Of a stretch of DNA of 64,000 bases, positions 52,958 through 62,889 are shown in pieces (the first letter of the stretch is position 1; each line of letters opens with the position of its first letter). A program made the position numbers and the translations under genes. The DNA comes from Massilia frigida (lineage in GTDB: Bacteria; Pseudomonadota; Gammaproteobacteria; Burkholderiales; Burkholderiaceae_D). Below the pieces are notes generated by a model, which worked only from the letters and a program-made list of their open reading frames with translations, ran no database searches and was not told the DNA's origin. The stretch covers positions 100,216-164,215 of the forward strand of contig NZ_WHJG01000013.1 of the NCBI RefSeq assembly GCF_011682175.1, written 5' to 3'.

Positions 52958-54406
52958 TTAACCAAACTCGCCGACGCGCACGATCTTGAGCGCATTGGTG
53001 CCGCCGACCTGCCCCATCGGCTCGCCCCAGGTGACGACGATCATGTCACCTTTTTTGACGATTCCTTTGGCGACCATCAAGTCCTCCGCCTGTTTCAGCA
53101 CAGCACTGCTATCGCCTTCCTGCATCAGGTTGTAGGCGCGCACATTGCGGTACAGCGAAGCCTTGCGGTGCGTGGTAGTGCTCGGCGTGAGCGCGTAGAT
53201 CGGCGTGTCGATGCTGTGACGGCTCATCCACAATGCGGTCGAACCGGACTCGGTCAGGGCCACGATGGCTTTCACGCGCAAGTGATGCGCGGTGAACAGG
53301 GCACCGTAGGCGATCGACTGGTCGATGCGGGTAAACGTGACGTTGAGGAAGTCGGCGTCGAGCTTGTTGTACTCGGACTGCTCGGCTTCCAGGCAGATCG
53401 CAGCCATCATTTCGACGGTTTCGATCGGGTAGCGGCCGGAGGCGGTTTCGGCCGAGGTCATCACCGCATCGGTGCCGTCGAGCACAGCGTTGGCGACGTC
53501 GGACACTTCGGCGCGGGTCGGCACGGCGTTGACGATCATCGATTCCATCATCTGGGTGGCGGTGATGGCCAGCTTGTTCGATTCGCGCGCCATGCGGATC
53601 ATGCGTTTTTGCAGCGCCGGCACGGCGGCGTTGCCGACTTCCACGGCCAGGTCGCCGCGGGCGACCATGATGCCGTCGGAGGCGTCCAGGATTTCCTGCA
53701 GCACAGGAATCGCTTCGGCGCGCTCGATCTTGGCGATCATCATCGGCTTGTGGTGGAACGGCTCGCCGGCGATATTGGCCAGCTGGCGCGCCATTTCCAT
53801 GTCGGTCGCGCTTTTTGGGAAGGAAATGGCGAGATAGTCGGCCTGGAAACTCATGGCCGTCTTGATGTCTTCCATGTCCTTGGCGGTCAGTGCCGGCGCG
53901 GTCAGGCCGCCGCCCTGGCGGTTGATGCCCTTGTTGTTGGACAGTTCGCCGCCGACTTTGACCACGGTGAAAATCTCGTGGCCGAGGATGCGTTCGACCA
54001 CCAGCACGATCAAGCCATCGTTGAGCAAGAGCTTGTCGCCGGGACGCACGTCGCGCGGCAAGGCTTTGTAGTCGAGGCCGACGCGTTCCTGGTTGCCCAG
54101 TTCGCCGTTCTCGCCCCACTTGGCGTCGAGGATGAATTTCTCGCCGTTTTCCAGGAAAATCTTGCCCTGTTCAAATTTACCTACACGAATCTTGGGACCC
54201 TGCATGTCCGCCATGATCGCCACTTCGCGCCCGCACTGGGCGGCGGCGCGCCGCACCAGGTTGGCGCGGTCGATGTGGTCCTGCGCCTTGCCATGCGAAA
54301 AATTCAGCCGGACGACATCGACACCCGCTTCGATCATGCGGACGAGAATATCGAAATCGGTCGAAGCCGGGCCAATCGTTGCGACGATCTTGGTACCACG
54401 AAACAT
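52958..54406 (-). CDS. pyk: Pyruvate kinase
   Basis: A 482-residue enzyme making pyruvate and ATP from PEP. TKIVATIGPASTDFD, VVRLNFSHGKAQDH, IMADMQGPKIRVGKF, MVARGDLAVEV and ATQMMESMIVNAVPTRAE are diagnostic, followed by the C-terminal allosteric domain. Length is normal. Follows pgk by about 50 bp. Confidence 0.96.
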   Translation of the reverse strand: MFRGTKIVATIGPASTDFDILVRMIEAGVDVVRLNFSHGKAQDHIDRANLVRRAAAQCGREVAIMADMQGPKIRVGKFEQGKIFLENGEKFILDAKWGENGELGNQERVGLDYKALPRDVRPGDKLLLNDGLIVLVVERILGHEIFTVVKVGGELSNNKGINRQGGGLTAPALTAKDMEDIKTAMSFQADYLAISFPKSATDMEMARQLANIAGEPFHHKPMMIAKIERAEAIPVLQEILDASDGIMVARGDLAVEVGNAAVPALQKRMIRMARESNKLAITATQMMESMIVNAVPTRAEVSDVANAVLDGTDAVMTSAETASGRYPIETVEMMAAICLEAEQSEYNKLDADFLNVTFTRIDQSIAYGALFTAHHLRVKAIVALTESGSTALWMSRHSIDTPIYALTPSTTTHRKASLYRNVRAYNLMQEGDSSAVLKQAEDLMVAKGIVKKGDMIVVTWGEPMGQVGGTNALKIVRVGEFG

Positions 54407-54454
54407 AGAGTGTCCTTGAAGTGAAAGCGCAGCCGGGAAGGCTGCGCTGTGGGC

Positions 54455-55660
54455 TTACTGGGAACTGCGTTGTAACAGGATTTCAACTGCCGGCAAGGTT
54501 TTTCCTTCGAGGAATTCGAGGAAGGCGCCACCGCCCGTGGAGATATAGCCGATTTTATCGCTGATCGCGTATTTTGCAATCGCGGCCAGGGTGTCGCCGC
54601 CGCCGGCGATCGAAAAGGCATTGGAATCGGCAATGGCCAGCGCCAGCGTCTTGGTGCCTTCGCCGAACTGGTCGAATTCGAACACGCCGACCGGGCCGTT
54701 CCAGACGATGGTGCCGGCCTTGGCGATCTGTGCGGCCAGCATGGCGGCCGTTTTGGGGCCGATGTCGAGGATCATGTCATCATCAGCCACATCCGCCACA
54801 TCCTTGACGGTGGCCACCGCCGTTGGCGAAAATTCCTTGGCGCACACCACGTCCACGGGAATCGGCACCTGGGCGCCGCGCGCGGCCATCATGTCGATGA
54901 TGGCTTTCGCTTCCGCGACCAGGTCGGCTTCGGCCAGCGACTTGCCGATGTTCAGGCCGACGGCTTTCATGAAGGTGTTGGCGATGCCGCCGCCGACGAT
55001 CAGCTGGTCGACCTTGTCGGCCAGCGCCTTGAGGATCGACAGCTTGGACGAGACCTTGGAACCGGCCACGATGGCCAGCAGCGGACGGTTGGGAGCGCCC
55101 AGCGCCTTGCCCAGCGCGTCCAGTTCGGCGGCCAGCAGCGGGCCGGCGCACACCACCGGCGCAAATTTCGCGATGCCGTGGGTGGTCGCTTCGGCGCGGT
55201 GGGCGGTGCCGAAGGCATCGTTCACATAGATATCGCACAGCTTGGCCATCTTTTGGGCCAGTTCATCCGCGTTCTTCTTTTCACCCTTGTTGACGCGGCA
55301 GTTTTCGAGCAGCACGACCTGGCCCGGCGCAACATCGACGCCATCGACCCAGTCTTGCTTGAGCTCCACCGGCTGGCCCAGCAGTTCGGCCAGGCGCGCG
55401 GCGACCGGCGCCAGGCTGTCTTCCGGCTTGAATTCGCCTTCCGTCGGACGGCCCAGGTGCGAGGTGACCATGACGGCGGCGCCCGCCTTGATGGCGGCGG
55501 CAATCGCCGGCACGGAGGCGCGGATGCGGGTGTCTTCGGTGATGTTGCCGGCGTCGTCCTGCGGCACGTTCAGGTCGGCGCGGATGAACACGCGCTTGCC
55601 CTGCAGGGCGTGTTGGTCGATCAGGTCTTGCAAACGGGTGAAATTGAGAACAGCGTGCAT
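54455..55660 (-). CDS. pgk: Phosphoglycerate kinase
   Basis: A 401-residue enzyme transferring phosphate from 1,3-bisphosphoglycerate to [48 protein letters not shown], and [10 protein letters not shown] at the nucleotide site are visible. The ATG at 55660 gives the normal N-terminus. First of pgk-pyk-fba, the usual order in this group. Confidence 0.96.
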   Translation of the reverse strand: MHAVLNFTRLQDLIDQHALQGKRVFIRADLNVPQDDAGNITEDTRIRASVPAIAAAIKAGAAVMVTSHLGRPTEGEFKPEDSLAPVAARLAELLGQPVELKQDWVDGVDVAPGQVVLLENCRVNKGEKKNADELAQKMAKLCDIYVNDAFGTAHRAEATTHGIAKFAPVVCAGPLLAAELDALGKALGAPNRPLLAIVAGSKVSSKLSILKALADKVDQLIVGGGIANTFMKAVGLNIGKSLAEADLVAEAKAIIDMMAARGAQVPIPVDVVCAKEFSPTAVATVKDVADVADDDMILDIGPKTAAMLAAQIAKAGTIVWNGPVGVFEFDQFGEGTKTLALAIADSNAFSIAGGGDTLAAIAKYAISDKIGYISTGGGAFLEFLEGKTLPAVEILLQRSSQ

Positions 55661-55722
55661 TGGCGATCCACGAGTCAAATGATGAAAGAACGCTATTTTA
55701 CCGCAAGCCCAGCCCGAAAACC

Positions 55723-56052
55723 CTACTGTAAGCAGATACGCAAGGCTGTAAAGAACAGCATGCCGAAAATGATGGTTTCAAGCATATTTCTTCGCAGCAG
55801 GTAATAGCCGGTCGCGGCCAGTCCGGCGATCAGTTTGAAGTTATCCAGGCCCAGTTGCAACTGGCCGGTGTTGCCCAGGAACAGGTCGGGCGCGATGATG
55901 GCCGCCAGCGCGCAGGCCGGGGCGAAGCGCAGCATTTCCTGGACCCGCTTGGGGATGGTGATATGGTGGCCGATCAGCCAGAACGAGCTGCGCGTGGCGG
56001 CGGTGGCAAAGGCCAGGGCCACGATGGTGATCCAGATTTCGACGTCAGACAT
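55723..56052 (-). CDS. azlD: AzlD family branched-chain amino acid export subunit
   Basis: A 109-residue integral membrane protein with four helices ([53 protein letters not shown]). It overlaps azlC by 8 bp and completes the two-subunit AzlCD exporter. Confidence 0.9.
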   Translation of the reverse strand: MSDVEIWITIVALAFATAATRSSFWLIGHHITIPKRVQEMLRFAPACALAAIIAPDLFLGNTGQLQLGLDNFKLIAGLAATGYYLLRRNMLETIIFGMLFFTALRICLQ

Positions 56053-56815
56053 GGGGTTCCCCCTTGGCGGCGAGGGCTTTCCGCGTGCGTTTTTCGTTCA
56101 GTTCCTGGACCGTCATGGCGGTCAGCATGCCAAGCAGGACGGCGGCCAGCAAGCCCAGTTTGTAGGGCAATTCGTAAGCCAGCACGGCGGTGGCGCCCGC
56201 CACCAGCACGCCGCACAGGGCCGCGCGGTTGATGGTCAACGGAATCATGATGCAGAGAATGGCCAGGGTGCCGGCAAAGCCCAGGCCCCACTCGGTCGGG
56301 ACCGCGCTGCCCAGGAACACGCCGGCGATCGAGCCGACTTGCCAGGAGACCCAGTTGGGATACAGCAAGCCCTTGAGATAAGACACTTTGCCGTGGGCCG
56401 GTTCTTCGCTGGGGAAGCGCTGCAGGAACAGCGCCACGGTCAGGTCGCCCGCCGTATAGCCGAGCAAAAAGCGCTTTTGCCATGGCAGGTGGGCAAAATG
56501 GGGCGCCAGCAAGGCGGAAAAGATGACGAAACGCAGGTTGACCACCAGCGCGGTGGCAAATACCACCCAGATCGGCGCATCGGCCGCGATCAGGGGGAGC
56601 GAGGCCAGTTGGGCCGAACCGCCGAAGACGATCAGGGTCATGCCCAGCGCTTGCGGCACCGTCAGGCCGCTCTTGACCATCGCAATGCCGACCACCAAAC
56701 CCCATGCACCGATGCCGAACAGGGTCGGCAGGCCGGTCTTGAACGCTTCGCGCCAGATGGCCCGGTCCTCATCGGCAGGACGCAGCGCGGCCGGGGGCGG
56801 AGTCACGTCATTCAT
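56045..56815 (-). CDS. azlC: AzlC family branched-chain amino acid exporter
   Basis: A 256-residue membrane protein: FKTGLPTLFGIGAWGLVVGIA, FGGSAQLASLPLIAADAP, LRFVIFSALLAPHFAHL and DLTVALFLQ are AzlC features with about seven to eight helices. Export of branched-chain amino acids is inferred from family. ATG 56815 preferred over a TTG at 56833. Confidence 0.9.
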   Translation of the reverse strand: MNDVTPPPAALRPADEDRAIWREAFKTGLPTLFGIGAWGLVVGIAMVKSGLTVPQALGMTLIVFGGSAQLASLPLIAADAPIWVVFATALVVNLRFVIFSALLAPHFAHLPWQKRFLLGYTAGDLTVALFLQRFPSEEPAHGKVSYLKGLLYPNWVSWQVGSIAGVFLGSAVPTEWGLGFAGTLAILCIMIPLTINRAALCGVLVAGATAVLAYELPYKLGLLAAVLLGMLTAMTVQELNEKRTRKALAAKGEPHV

Positions 56816-57027
56816 GTGGTTTTCTTGCCACAACTAGATCGGGCAAGGGGTAGAAATGAAACAATGCGGTCTGGCATGAAGCGCAATCAGGGTGAGCGCC
56901 GGTATGCATGTTTTCATAGGGAAACTAGCGAACGCGGCCGTAATTTGGTAGGAGTATTTTACCGATCATTTCGGCTAATTGCCCGAATCCGCTAAAATCG
57001 AGGTTTTGCATGCCTGACGGAGAATCC

Positions 57028-57222
57028 ATGAACGCCACGAAAACGCCTGCGGTAGAACTCGGCGACAAAGACTTGCCAGCCCATTGCCCGAATCCGGCGA
57101 TGACGCTGTGGTCGTCGCATCCGCGCGTCTTCCTCGATTTTGGCCATGATGGCCTGGCCAAGTGTCCGTACTGCGGCACCGAATACCGCCTGAAGCCGGG
57201 CACGGTGATGGCGCACCACTAA
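57028..57222 (+). CDS. Zinc-ribbon CHCC protein (NDUFS6-like)
   Basis: A 64-residue protein. CPNPAMTLWSSHPRVFLDF followed by AKCPYCGTEYRL gives the HxxxC.. CxxC-type zinc site (His in SSHPRV, Cys pair in CPYC) of the small CHCC family related to the mitochondrial complex I subunit NDUFS6. GGAGAA precedes the ATG at 57028. Function unknown in bacteria. Confidence 0.85.
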   Translation: MNATKTPAVELGDKDLPAHCPNPAMTLWSSHPRVFLDFGHDGLAKCPYCGTEYRLKPGTVMAHH

Positions 57223-57271
57223 GCATCACGGTCCTGCCCGGCCCCCTCCCCCCACACTTTGCCGAGGCCGC

Positions 57272-57697
57272 ATGAAACGACGCAAACAACTCAACGGTAG
57301 CGCGGCCGAGGTCGAAGCCGCGTTCTATGAAGCGCTCAACCGCGGGGATGTCGACGCGCTGATGCAGCTGTGGGCCGATGACGAGGAGATCGTCTGCATC
57401 CATCCGGGCGGGCCGCGCCTGCATGGACATGCGGCGATCCAGGCATCGTGGGAAGCGATCCTGGAGCGGGGCGCCCTGCAGATCCGGCCGTCGCAGCTGC
57501 ACGAGACGCATAATTTGATGAGTTCGGTGCACACCGTCATCGAAGGCGTGACCTCGAGCGGCAGCGAGCCGGCCCATCTGCTGGCCACCAATGTGTATAT
57601 CAAGACGCCGCAGGGCTGGCGCATCGTGCTGCGCCATGTGTCGGTCGCGCCCGGCGCGGTGCCGGCGCACGAGCATCCCGCTTCCAGCCTGCACTGA
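57272..57697 (+). CDS. SnoaL/NTF2-like DUF4440 protein
   Basis: A 141-residue cone-fold protein: AAEVEAAFYEALNRGDVDALMQLWADDEEIVCIHPGG (opening helix and strand, partly shown), GHAAIQASW and TNVYIKTPQGWRIVLRHVS. Typical for DUF4440/SnoaL-like. Located just before the YheT hydrolase, starting a probable three-gene run. Substrate unknown. Confidence 0.85.
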   Translation: MKRRKQLNGSAAEVEAAFYEALNRGDVDALMQLWADDEEIVCIHPGGPRLHGHAAIQASWEAILERGALQIRPSQLHETHNLMSSVHTVIEGVTSSGSEPAHLLATNVYIKTPQGWRIVLRHVSVAPGAVPAHEHPASSLH

Positions 57698-57705
57698 TTG
57701 CACCG

Positions 57706-58752
57706 GTGCCGAACTCCTATACAACGCCCTTCTGGCTGCCCGGCGGGCATCTGCAAACCATGTATCCGGCCGTGGCCATTGCGCGCCCGGCGGTGGCATT
57801 CCGGCGCGAACGCTGGGAGGCGCCGGACGGCGACTTCGTCGATGTCGATTTTGTCGATGGCGAACCGGGCAAGCCCCTGGTGGTGCTGTTCCACGGGCTG
57901 GAAGGCTCGTCCGCCAGCCACTATGCGCGGGCCTTGATGGCAGCCATCGCCGCGCGCGGCTGGTCGGGCGCGGTGCCGCACTTTCGCGGCTGCTCGGGCG
58001 AACCGAACCGGGCGCCGCGTTTTTATCATTCGGGCGACGCGGGCGAAGTCGACTGGATTGTGCGGCGTTTGCGTGAACGTGGCGCCGGCAAGCTGTACGC
58101 GGCCGGCGTCTCGCTGGGCGGCAACGCGCTGCTGCGCTGGCTGGGAGAATCGCAGCATCAGGCCGAGATCGTCGATGCGGCGGTGGCGGTGTCGGCGCCG
58201 CTCGACCTGGCGCGCGGGGGCGAGTCGCTGTCGTCAGGGCTGAACATGATTTACACGCGCATGTTCCTCAAGACGCTCAAGCCCAAGTGCCTGGCCAAGC
58301 TGGCGCAGTTTCCGGGGCTGTTCGAGCGCGACGCGCTGCTGGCCGCGCGTGATTTGTACGCCTTCGATAACGTGGTCACGGCGCCGCTGCACGGCTATCG
58401 CGATACCGACGATTACTGGGATCGCGCCAGCGCCAGGCACGTGCTGGGCGATATCACGGTCCCGACCCTGGTGCTCAATGCGCGCAACGATCCGTTCTTG
58501 CCGGGGAAGTATCTGCCGACGACGGCATCGCGCGCGGTGACGCTGGAGTATCCGGAGCATGGCGGGCATGTGGGTTTCGCGGCCGGTAATCTGCCGGGAC
58601 GGCTGGACTGGCTGCCGCGCCGCATCCTGCGTTTTTTCGACGCGGTACAGGCTTCGCCTGGCGCGTCGCATAGCGCGTCGCCTGGCGCGTCGCATGGCGC
58701 GACGCGCGCGCCAAACGCGGACGAACTATGCGAAGCTGCCGCCCATGGATGA
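57706..58752 (+). CDS. yheT: YheT family alpha/beta hydrolase
   Basis: A 348-residue enzyme beginning at GTG 57706. PFWLPGGHLQTMYPA is the family start, then LVVLFHGLEGSSASHYAR, HFRGCSGEPN and the nucleophile elbow GVSLGGNALLRWLG, with the late VLNARNDPFLP (acid) and GGHVGF (His). The C-terminal tail is extended by ASPGASHSASPGASHG, encoded by the 12-bp repeat at 58651-58698. The reading frame overlaps the next gene by 8 bp. Confidence 0.92.
   Translation: MPNSYTTPFWLPGGHLQTMYPAVAIARPAVAFRRERWEAPDGDFVDVDFVDGEPGKPLVVLFHGLEGSSASHYARALMAAIAARGWSGAVPHFRGCSGEPNRAPRFYHSGDAGEVDWIVRRLRERGAGKLYAAGVSLGGNALLRWLGESQHQAEIVDAAVAVSAPLDLARGGESLSSGLNMIYTRMFLKTLKPKCLAKLAQFPGLFERDALLAARDLYAFDNVVTAPLHGYRDTDDYWDRASARHVLGDITVPTLVLNARNDPFLPGKYLPTTASRAVTLEYPEHGGHVGFAAGNLPGRLDWLPRRILRFFDAVQASPGASHSASPGASHGATRAPNADELCEAAAHG
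58651..58698. repeat. 12-bp tandem repeat, four variant copies
   Basis: GCTTCGCCTGGC, GCGTCGCATAGC, GCGTCGCCTGGC, GCGTCGCATGGC in register, in the yheT 3' end. The unit is the same family as the exact repeat at 40429-40476 but with a few substitutions. Confidence 0.92.
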
Positions 58753-59332
58753 TATTGTTAAAAAAGCGATGGCCAAATGGCCGGACGTGCCGCATTGCTA
58801 CGGCTGGCTGGCACTCGATGCGCGCGGCGCCTGGCGCATGCGCGACGAACGGGCCCAGCATCTGAACCTGCCCGGCGACAAGGTGGTGCAGACGGCGCTG
58901 CTCGGTTTCATCAACCGCAACTACATGGCCGACGAGCGCGGCTGCTGGTATTTCCAGAACGGGCCGCAGCGCGTGTTCGTCAACCTGGAAGCGACGCCGT
59001 TCATTGCGCGTACCGATCCGGCGCATGGGCTGGTACTGCACACGGGCGAGGCGCTCGATGCGATCGAGCAGGCGTGGATGACGGAAAGTGGCGAGCTGAT
59101 CGTATCTTCCGCCGGCAAGATCGCGCAGGTCGATGACCGCGACGTGGCGCAGTTGATGGGGGCCTTGGACATCGACGGCATCGGCGCGTCCGACGAAGCG
59201 CTGATGGGCTGGCTGGAAGGCGGCGCGGGCACGCTGACGCTGCGCTACAAGGACCTGGCGGTGCCGGTCGAACCGATCGCGCGCGCGCAGGTGGCGACGC
59301 AGCTGCACTTTGTCAGGATGCCAGCGCCGTAA
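58745..59332 (+). CDS. DUF2946-like conserved protein, function unknown
   Basis: A 195-residue soluble protein. Conserved-looking segments: PHCYGWLALDARGAWRMRDE, INRNYMADERGCWYFQNGPQRVFV, EATPFIARTDP, and a C-terminal MGALDIDGIGAS. I connect it to the DUF2946 family from memory of similar Oxalobacteraceae genes that follow yheT; the match is not certain. It overlaps the yheT end by 8 bp, so it is probably in the same transcript. Confidence 0.65.
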   Translation: MDDIVKKAMAKWPDVPHCYGWLALDARGAWRMRDERAQHLNLPGDKVVQTALLGFINRNYMADERGCWYFQNGPQRVFVNLEATPFIARTDPAHGLVLHTGEALDAIEQAWMTESGELIVSSAGKIAQVDDRDVAQLMGALDIDGIGASDEALMGWLEGGAGTLTLRYKDLAVPVEPIARAQVATQLHFVRMPAP

Positions 59333-59471
59333 GCCGGCGGCGTCAATAGCCGAGCCCTTACTCCCGCCACTGCCGGAAGTGGCGCCGATGCTGGCATGAC
59401 GGTGGAGCGGCTGCGCCGCGCACGCCTGATGCAGCGCAAAGGCAGCGCAGGGACGCTGGCTACAATGCGCC

Positions 59472-60497
59472 ATGCCCGCCCCTCACGACCTCGGATACCG
59501 TTCGCTGTTCGCCCACCCGGAGCTGGTGCGCGAACTGATCACCGGCTTTACTTCCACCAAGCTGTTCGACGAGATCCCGCTGTCGGCCTTCGAGCGGGTC
59601 AATCCGGCGTATGTGAGCGAGCGCTTGTCGGCCCGCGAGGACGATATCGTCTGGCGCGTGCGGCTGGGCGACGAGTTTCTCTACGTGTACATCCTCCTGG
59701 AATGCCAGTCCGGCGTGGACCGCTGGATGGCGCTGCGCATGCAAACCTATATCGGCTTGCTGTACCAGGACCTGGTCAAGCGTCACGCATTGTCCCCTGG
59801 CTTGCTGTTGCCGCCGGTGCTGCCGCTGGTGTTCTACAACGGCCTGCCGCACTGGAGCGCCAGCATGGACCTGGCCGGACTCCTCATGCAAGCGCCCGCC
59901 GAGCTGGCGGCGCTGCAGCCGGCCCAGCGCTACGTGCTGATCGACCAGCAGCGCCTGGAGGCCACCGCACTGGAAACGAACGCGACCTTGCTGGCGCTGC
60001 TGTTTCGGCTGGAACTTTCGAGCGCGCCCGATGTCCTAAGGAAGGTCGCCCCTGCGTTGACGGCCTGGTTCCACGAAGCGCCTCAAGACAGCCTGCGGCG
60101 TTCGGTCGAGGTATGGGTGAACCACCTGCTGGCGCGCAGACCCGGCAAATCGGGGGCATTCACATGTAACAGTGTCAAGGAGGTTGCTGACATGGGACGT
60201 AAATTTGAAACGTGGGCCGAAGAATTCGAGGAGATCGGCTTTCAAAAAGGAAGCGCCGAAGGCATGGCGAAAGGTAAGGCTGAAGGTAAGGCCGAAGGGC
60301 AAATAGCAGCACTGCGCGAGGTAGTGGGAAGCCTGTTGCGCATCAAGTTTGGCGTCTTGCCGGAATTGACCATGCAACGCATTGACCAAGCATCGGAAAC
60401 TGAACTTCATCAATGGATCGAACACAGCGTCAACGCGCCCAGCCTGCCAGCGATATTTGGCGATGATACGGTACCCACTCAAGGGCAGTCGGGCTGA
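59472..60497 (+). CDS. Rpn family recombination-promoting nuclease
   Basis: A 341-residue PD-(D/E)XK protein of the transposase_31/Rpn group: HDLGYRSLFAHPELVRELI, the conserved REDDIVWRVRLGDEFLYVYILLECQSGVDRWMA stretch (nuclease core, with Glu and Gln of the E-x-Q signature), YVGLLYQDL-like (here YIGLLYQDL), and a C-terminal DUF4351-like basic/Ala-Glu-Gly tail (KGKAEGKAEGQ). Such proteins cut DNA and promote recombination; some occur in toxin-like or anti-phage contexts. Single gene; a REP-like hairpin precedes it. Confidence 0.85.
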   Translation: MPAPHDLGYRSLFAHPELVRELITGFTSTKLFDEIPLSAFERVNPAYVSERLSAREDDIVWRVRLGDEFLYVYILLECQSGVDRWMALRMQTYIGLLYQDLVKRHALSPGLLLPPVLPLVFYNGLPHWSASMDLAGLLMQAPAELAALQPAQRYVLIDQQRLEATALETNATLLALLFRLELSSAPDVLRKVAPALTAWFHEAPQDSLRRSVEVWVNHLLARRPGKSGAFTCNSVKEVADMGRKFETWAEEFEEIGFQKGSAEGMAKGKAEGKAEGQIAALREVVGSLLRIKFGVLPELTMQRIDQASETELHQWIEHSVNAPSLPAIFGDDTVPTQGQSG

Positions 60498-60580
60498 AGC
60501 CAGACAAGCCATCGTTTCCGCCCCGTGAATGGCCGAGCCTGAAGGCGCCTGGCTTCAGGCCCGCGTCGGCCTGTATTTCC

Positions 60581-62146
60581 TTACTTCTTCGCTTCCTTTA
60601 ACTCTTCACGCCGGCGCGCCTGCAATTCGCGTTCGCGCGCATCGATCACGGCCATGTCGTAGAACGAGGCGTCGCTGGCCTTGCGCGCGATGGTCAATTG
60701 GTCGAGCGCGGCCAGCATGCCGCCGCTGAGCGCGTACGATTCAGCCAAGGCCAGGTGCTGCAAGGCGATCTTGCCCTGCGCCGCGTAGGTCTTGGCCAGC
60801 AGCTCATGCAATTTCGGTTCTTCGCGGTACAGCTGCACCTGGTCGCGCAGGAAGCGCGCGGCCTCGTCGAGCTTGCCGTTGACGATCATCGCATCGGCGT
60901 ACTGGCGCGCAATGCCGCGCGAGAGCGGATAACGCAGGTGCGCCTGGTCCGCATCCTTGAGCGCCTGCTGTTTGACCAGCGCCGGCTGGCCGGGCGCGAG
61001 CTTGATTTCCAGCGCCATGCTGGCGAACATGGCGGCGCCATCGGAACTGGCTTGCCCGGTCGAAAACACGGCCCCTTCGGCCGGACGCATGGTGCCGCGC
61101 GCTTTGTCGAGCCAGCTCTGGGCCTGGGCCAGTTCGCCTTTTTTGAGCGCCAGGAAGGCCAGGCCGTACTGCGCGCCGGCTTGCTGCTGGCGGCTTTGCT
61201 GGGTCAGCTGGGCGTCGAAAAACGCGGCCGCTTCCACCCGTCCCTGGGTGCTTTCATCTTGCAGCACGCGGGCGCGCGCACGCACCAGGTGAAACTCCAG
61301 GCTGTCGACGCGCTGGCGGTAAGGCGTTTCGCGGATGCGCGCCTGGATGTCGGAAATGCGTTCGGAAGTGAGCGGGTGGCTGCGCAGGTAGGCCGGCATC
61401 AGGTCGCTGTAGACCCGACTGGCCGCCTGCATGCGGCCGAAGAAGGCCACCATGCCGGACGTGTCGTAACCGCCCGCGGCCATGATCTGGAAACCGATGC
61501 GGTCGGCCTCGCGCTCGGCGTCGCGGCTGAAATTGAGCTGGCGCTGGATCTGCAAGCCCTGCCCGCCCATGAACACGCCGATCGCGGCATCCGCGCCGCC
61601 CTTGGACGCGAGCGCGGCCAGGATCATGGCCGCCAGGGGAATCAGGGCATCCTGCTTTTGCTGGCCCAGCATGCGCGCAATGTGGCGCTGGGCCACGTGG
61701 CCGATTTCGTGCGACATGACCGAGGCCAGTTCGGATTCGGTCTGGGCCGCCAGCAGCAGCGCCGAGTGCACGGCAATGAAGCCGCCGGGCAGCGCGAAGG
61801 CGTTCAGCATGGGATCGCGCACGGCGAAGAAATAGAAATCGGCATTGGTCTCGCCGCGCGCCCCCGGGTAGGAGGCGACCAGGCCGCCGCCGAATGCGTT
61901 GAGGTATTCGAGAATCGGATCGTCGTCGAGGAAATCGTGGTCGCGCTTAATGTCGCGCATGATTTCTTCGCCCAGCCGCCGTTCGAGCACCGGCGAGAGG
62001 TCTTCGCGCGCGGTGTCGCCCAGGGTCGGCAGGCTGGTGGTGTTCAGATTGGCCTGGGCGGCGGCCGGATGCGCCAGGCCGCCCAGCGCCGACATCAGGG
62101 CGACGGATAGCAGCATGCCCGCCTTGAGACGGCGCGGCGGGCGCAT
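60581..62146 (-). CDS. bepA: Outer membrane assembly metalloprotease/chaperone BepA
   Basis: A 521-residue M48 protein with signal peptide (cleaved near AAA-QA). The zinc site is SVMSHEIGHVAQRHIARM (HEIGH) plus the Glu in READRIGFQIM; TPR-like helices follow after residue 300 (YGLAFLALKKGELAQAQSWL, DADQAHLRYPL). BepA helps LPS-transport and BAM client maturation. ATG at 62146 is preferred; a GTG at 62173 is possible. Divergent from moaC. Confidence 0.9.
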   Translation of the reverse strand: MRPPRRLKAGMLLSVALMSALGGLAHPAAAQANLNTTSLPTLGDTAREDLSPVLERRLGEEIMRDIKRDHDFLDDDPILEYLNAFGGGLVASYPGARGETNADFYFFAVRDPMLNAFALPGGFIAVHSALLLAAQTESELASVMSHEIGHVAQRHIARMLGQQKQDALIPLAAMILAALASKGGADAAIGVFMGGQGLQIQRQLNFSRDAEREADRIGFQIMAAGGYDTSGMVAFFGRMQAASRVYSDLMPAYLRSHPLTSERISDIQARIRETPYRQRVDSLEFHLVRARARVLQDESTQGRVEAAAFFDAQLTQQSRQQQAGAQYGLAFLALKKGELAQAQSWLDKARGTMRPAEGAVFSTGQASSDGAAMFASMALEIKLAPGQPALVKQQALKDADQAHLRYPLSRGIARQYADAMIVNGKLDEAARFLRDQVQLYREEPKLHELLAKTYAAQGKIALQHLALAESYALSGGMLAALDQLTIARKASDASFYDMAVIDARERELQARRREELKEAKK

Positions 62147-62262
62147 GGTGGCTGGAGCGGTTTTGGATTTCACGGTGCTATGATAACCGCAACTGCGATC
62201 ACCCCGCAGCAGCACGCGTGGCCTGACGTTTTTTGTAATCCCTACTACCCTCTTTCGACCCG

Positions 62263-62763
62263 ATGACAACCTCCCAGAACGACCAGCTTACCCATTTCGA
62301 CGCCACCGGCCAGGCCCATATGGTCGACGTCGCCAACAAAAGCGATACCCACCGCATCGCGGTGGCCGCGGGCACCATCCGCATGAAGCCGGAAACGATG
62401 GCGCTGGTGGTGTCGGGCAGCGCAAAAAAGGGCGACGTGCTCGGCATCGCGCGCATCGCCGCCATCATGGGCGCCAAGAAGACCAGCGAGCTGGTGCCCT
62501 TGTGCCATCCGCTGGCCATTACCCGGGTCGCGGTCGATTTCGAGGTCGACCAGGCGGCCAGCAGCGTGCATTGCCGCGCCCAGGTGGAAACGGTCGGCAA
62601 GACGGGCGTCGAGATGGAAGCGCTCACTGCCGTCCAGGTCGGCCTGCTGACGATTTACGACATGTGCAAGGCGGTCGATCGCGGCATGGTGATGACCAAT
62701 GTGCGGGTGCTGGAAAAACAGGGCGGCAAGTCGGGCGACTGGCATGCCGCGATTGATGAATAG
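62263..62763 (+). CDS. moaC: Cyclic pyranopterin monophosphate synthase
   Basis: A 166-residue enzyme of molybdenum cofactor synthesis. [39 protein letters not shown], and [26 protein letters not shown] are the MoaC signatures with the catalytic Lys and acidic residues. The partner moaA is not next to it. Confidence 0.95.
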   Translation: MTTSQNDQLTHFDATGQAHMVDVANKSDTHRIAVAAGTIRMKPETMALVVSGSAKKGDVLGIARIAAIMGAKKTSELVPLCHPLAITRVAVDFEVDQAASSVHCRAQVETVGKTGVEMEALTAVQVGLLTIYDMCKAVDRGMVMTNVRVLEKQGGKSGDWHAAIDE

Positions 62764-62889
62764 CGCGTGTCCCACCGGGCAAAAGAAAGTTCGCTGACGG
62801 CGTACTGTTCAGCGATCTCACGCCGCGCCATTCCACAGCGCCACAAAACCTGACCTATGCCGCCATGGTCCCCGGCGCCAGCACATGAC
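62764..62889. other. Short spacer with possible transposase-like remnant
   Basis: Read on the minus strand, 62846-62770 encodes MARREIAEQYAVSELSFARWD, a helix-turn-helix-like stretch reminiscent of insertion-sequence OrfA proteins, but it is only about 25 codons and lacks context. Possibly an IS remnant. Confidence 0.2.
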
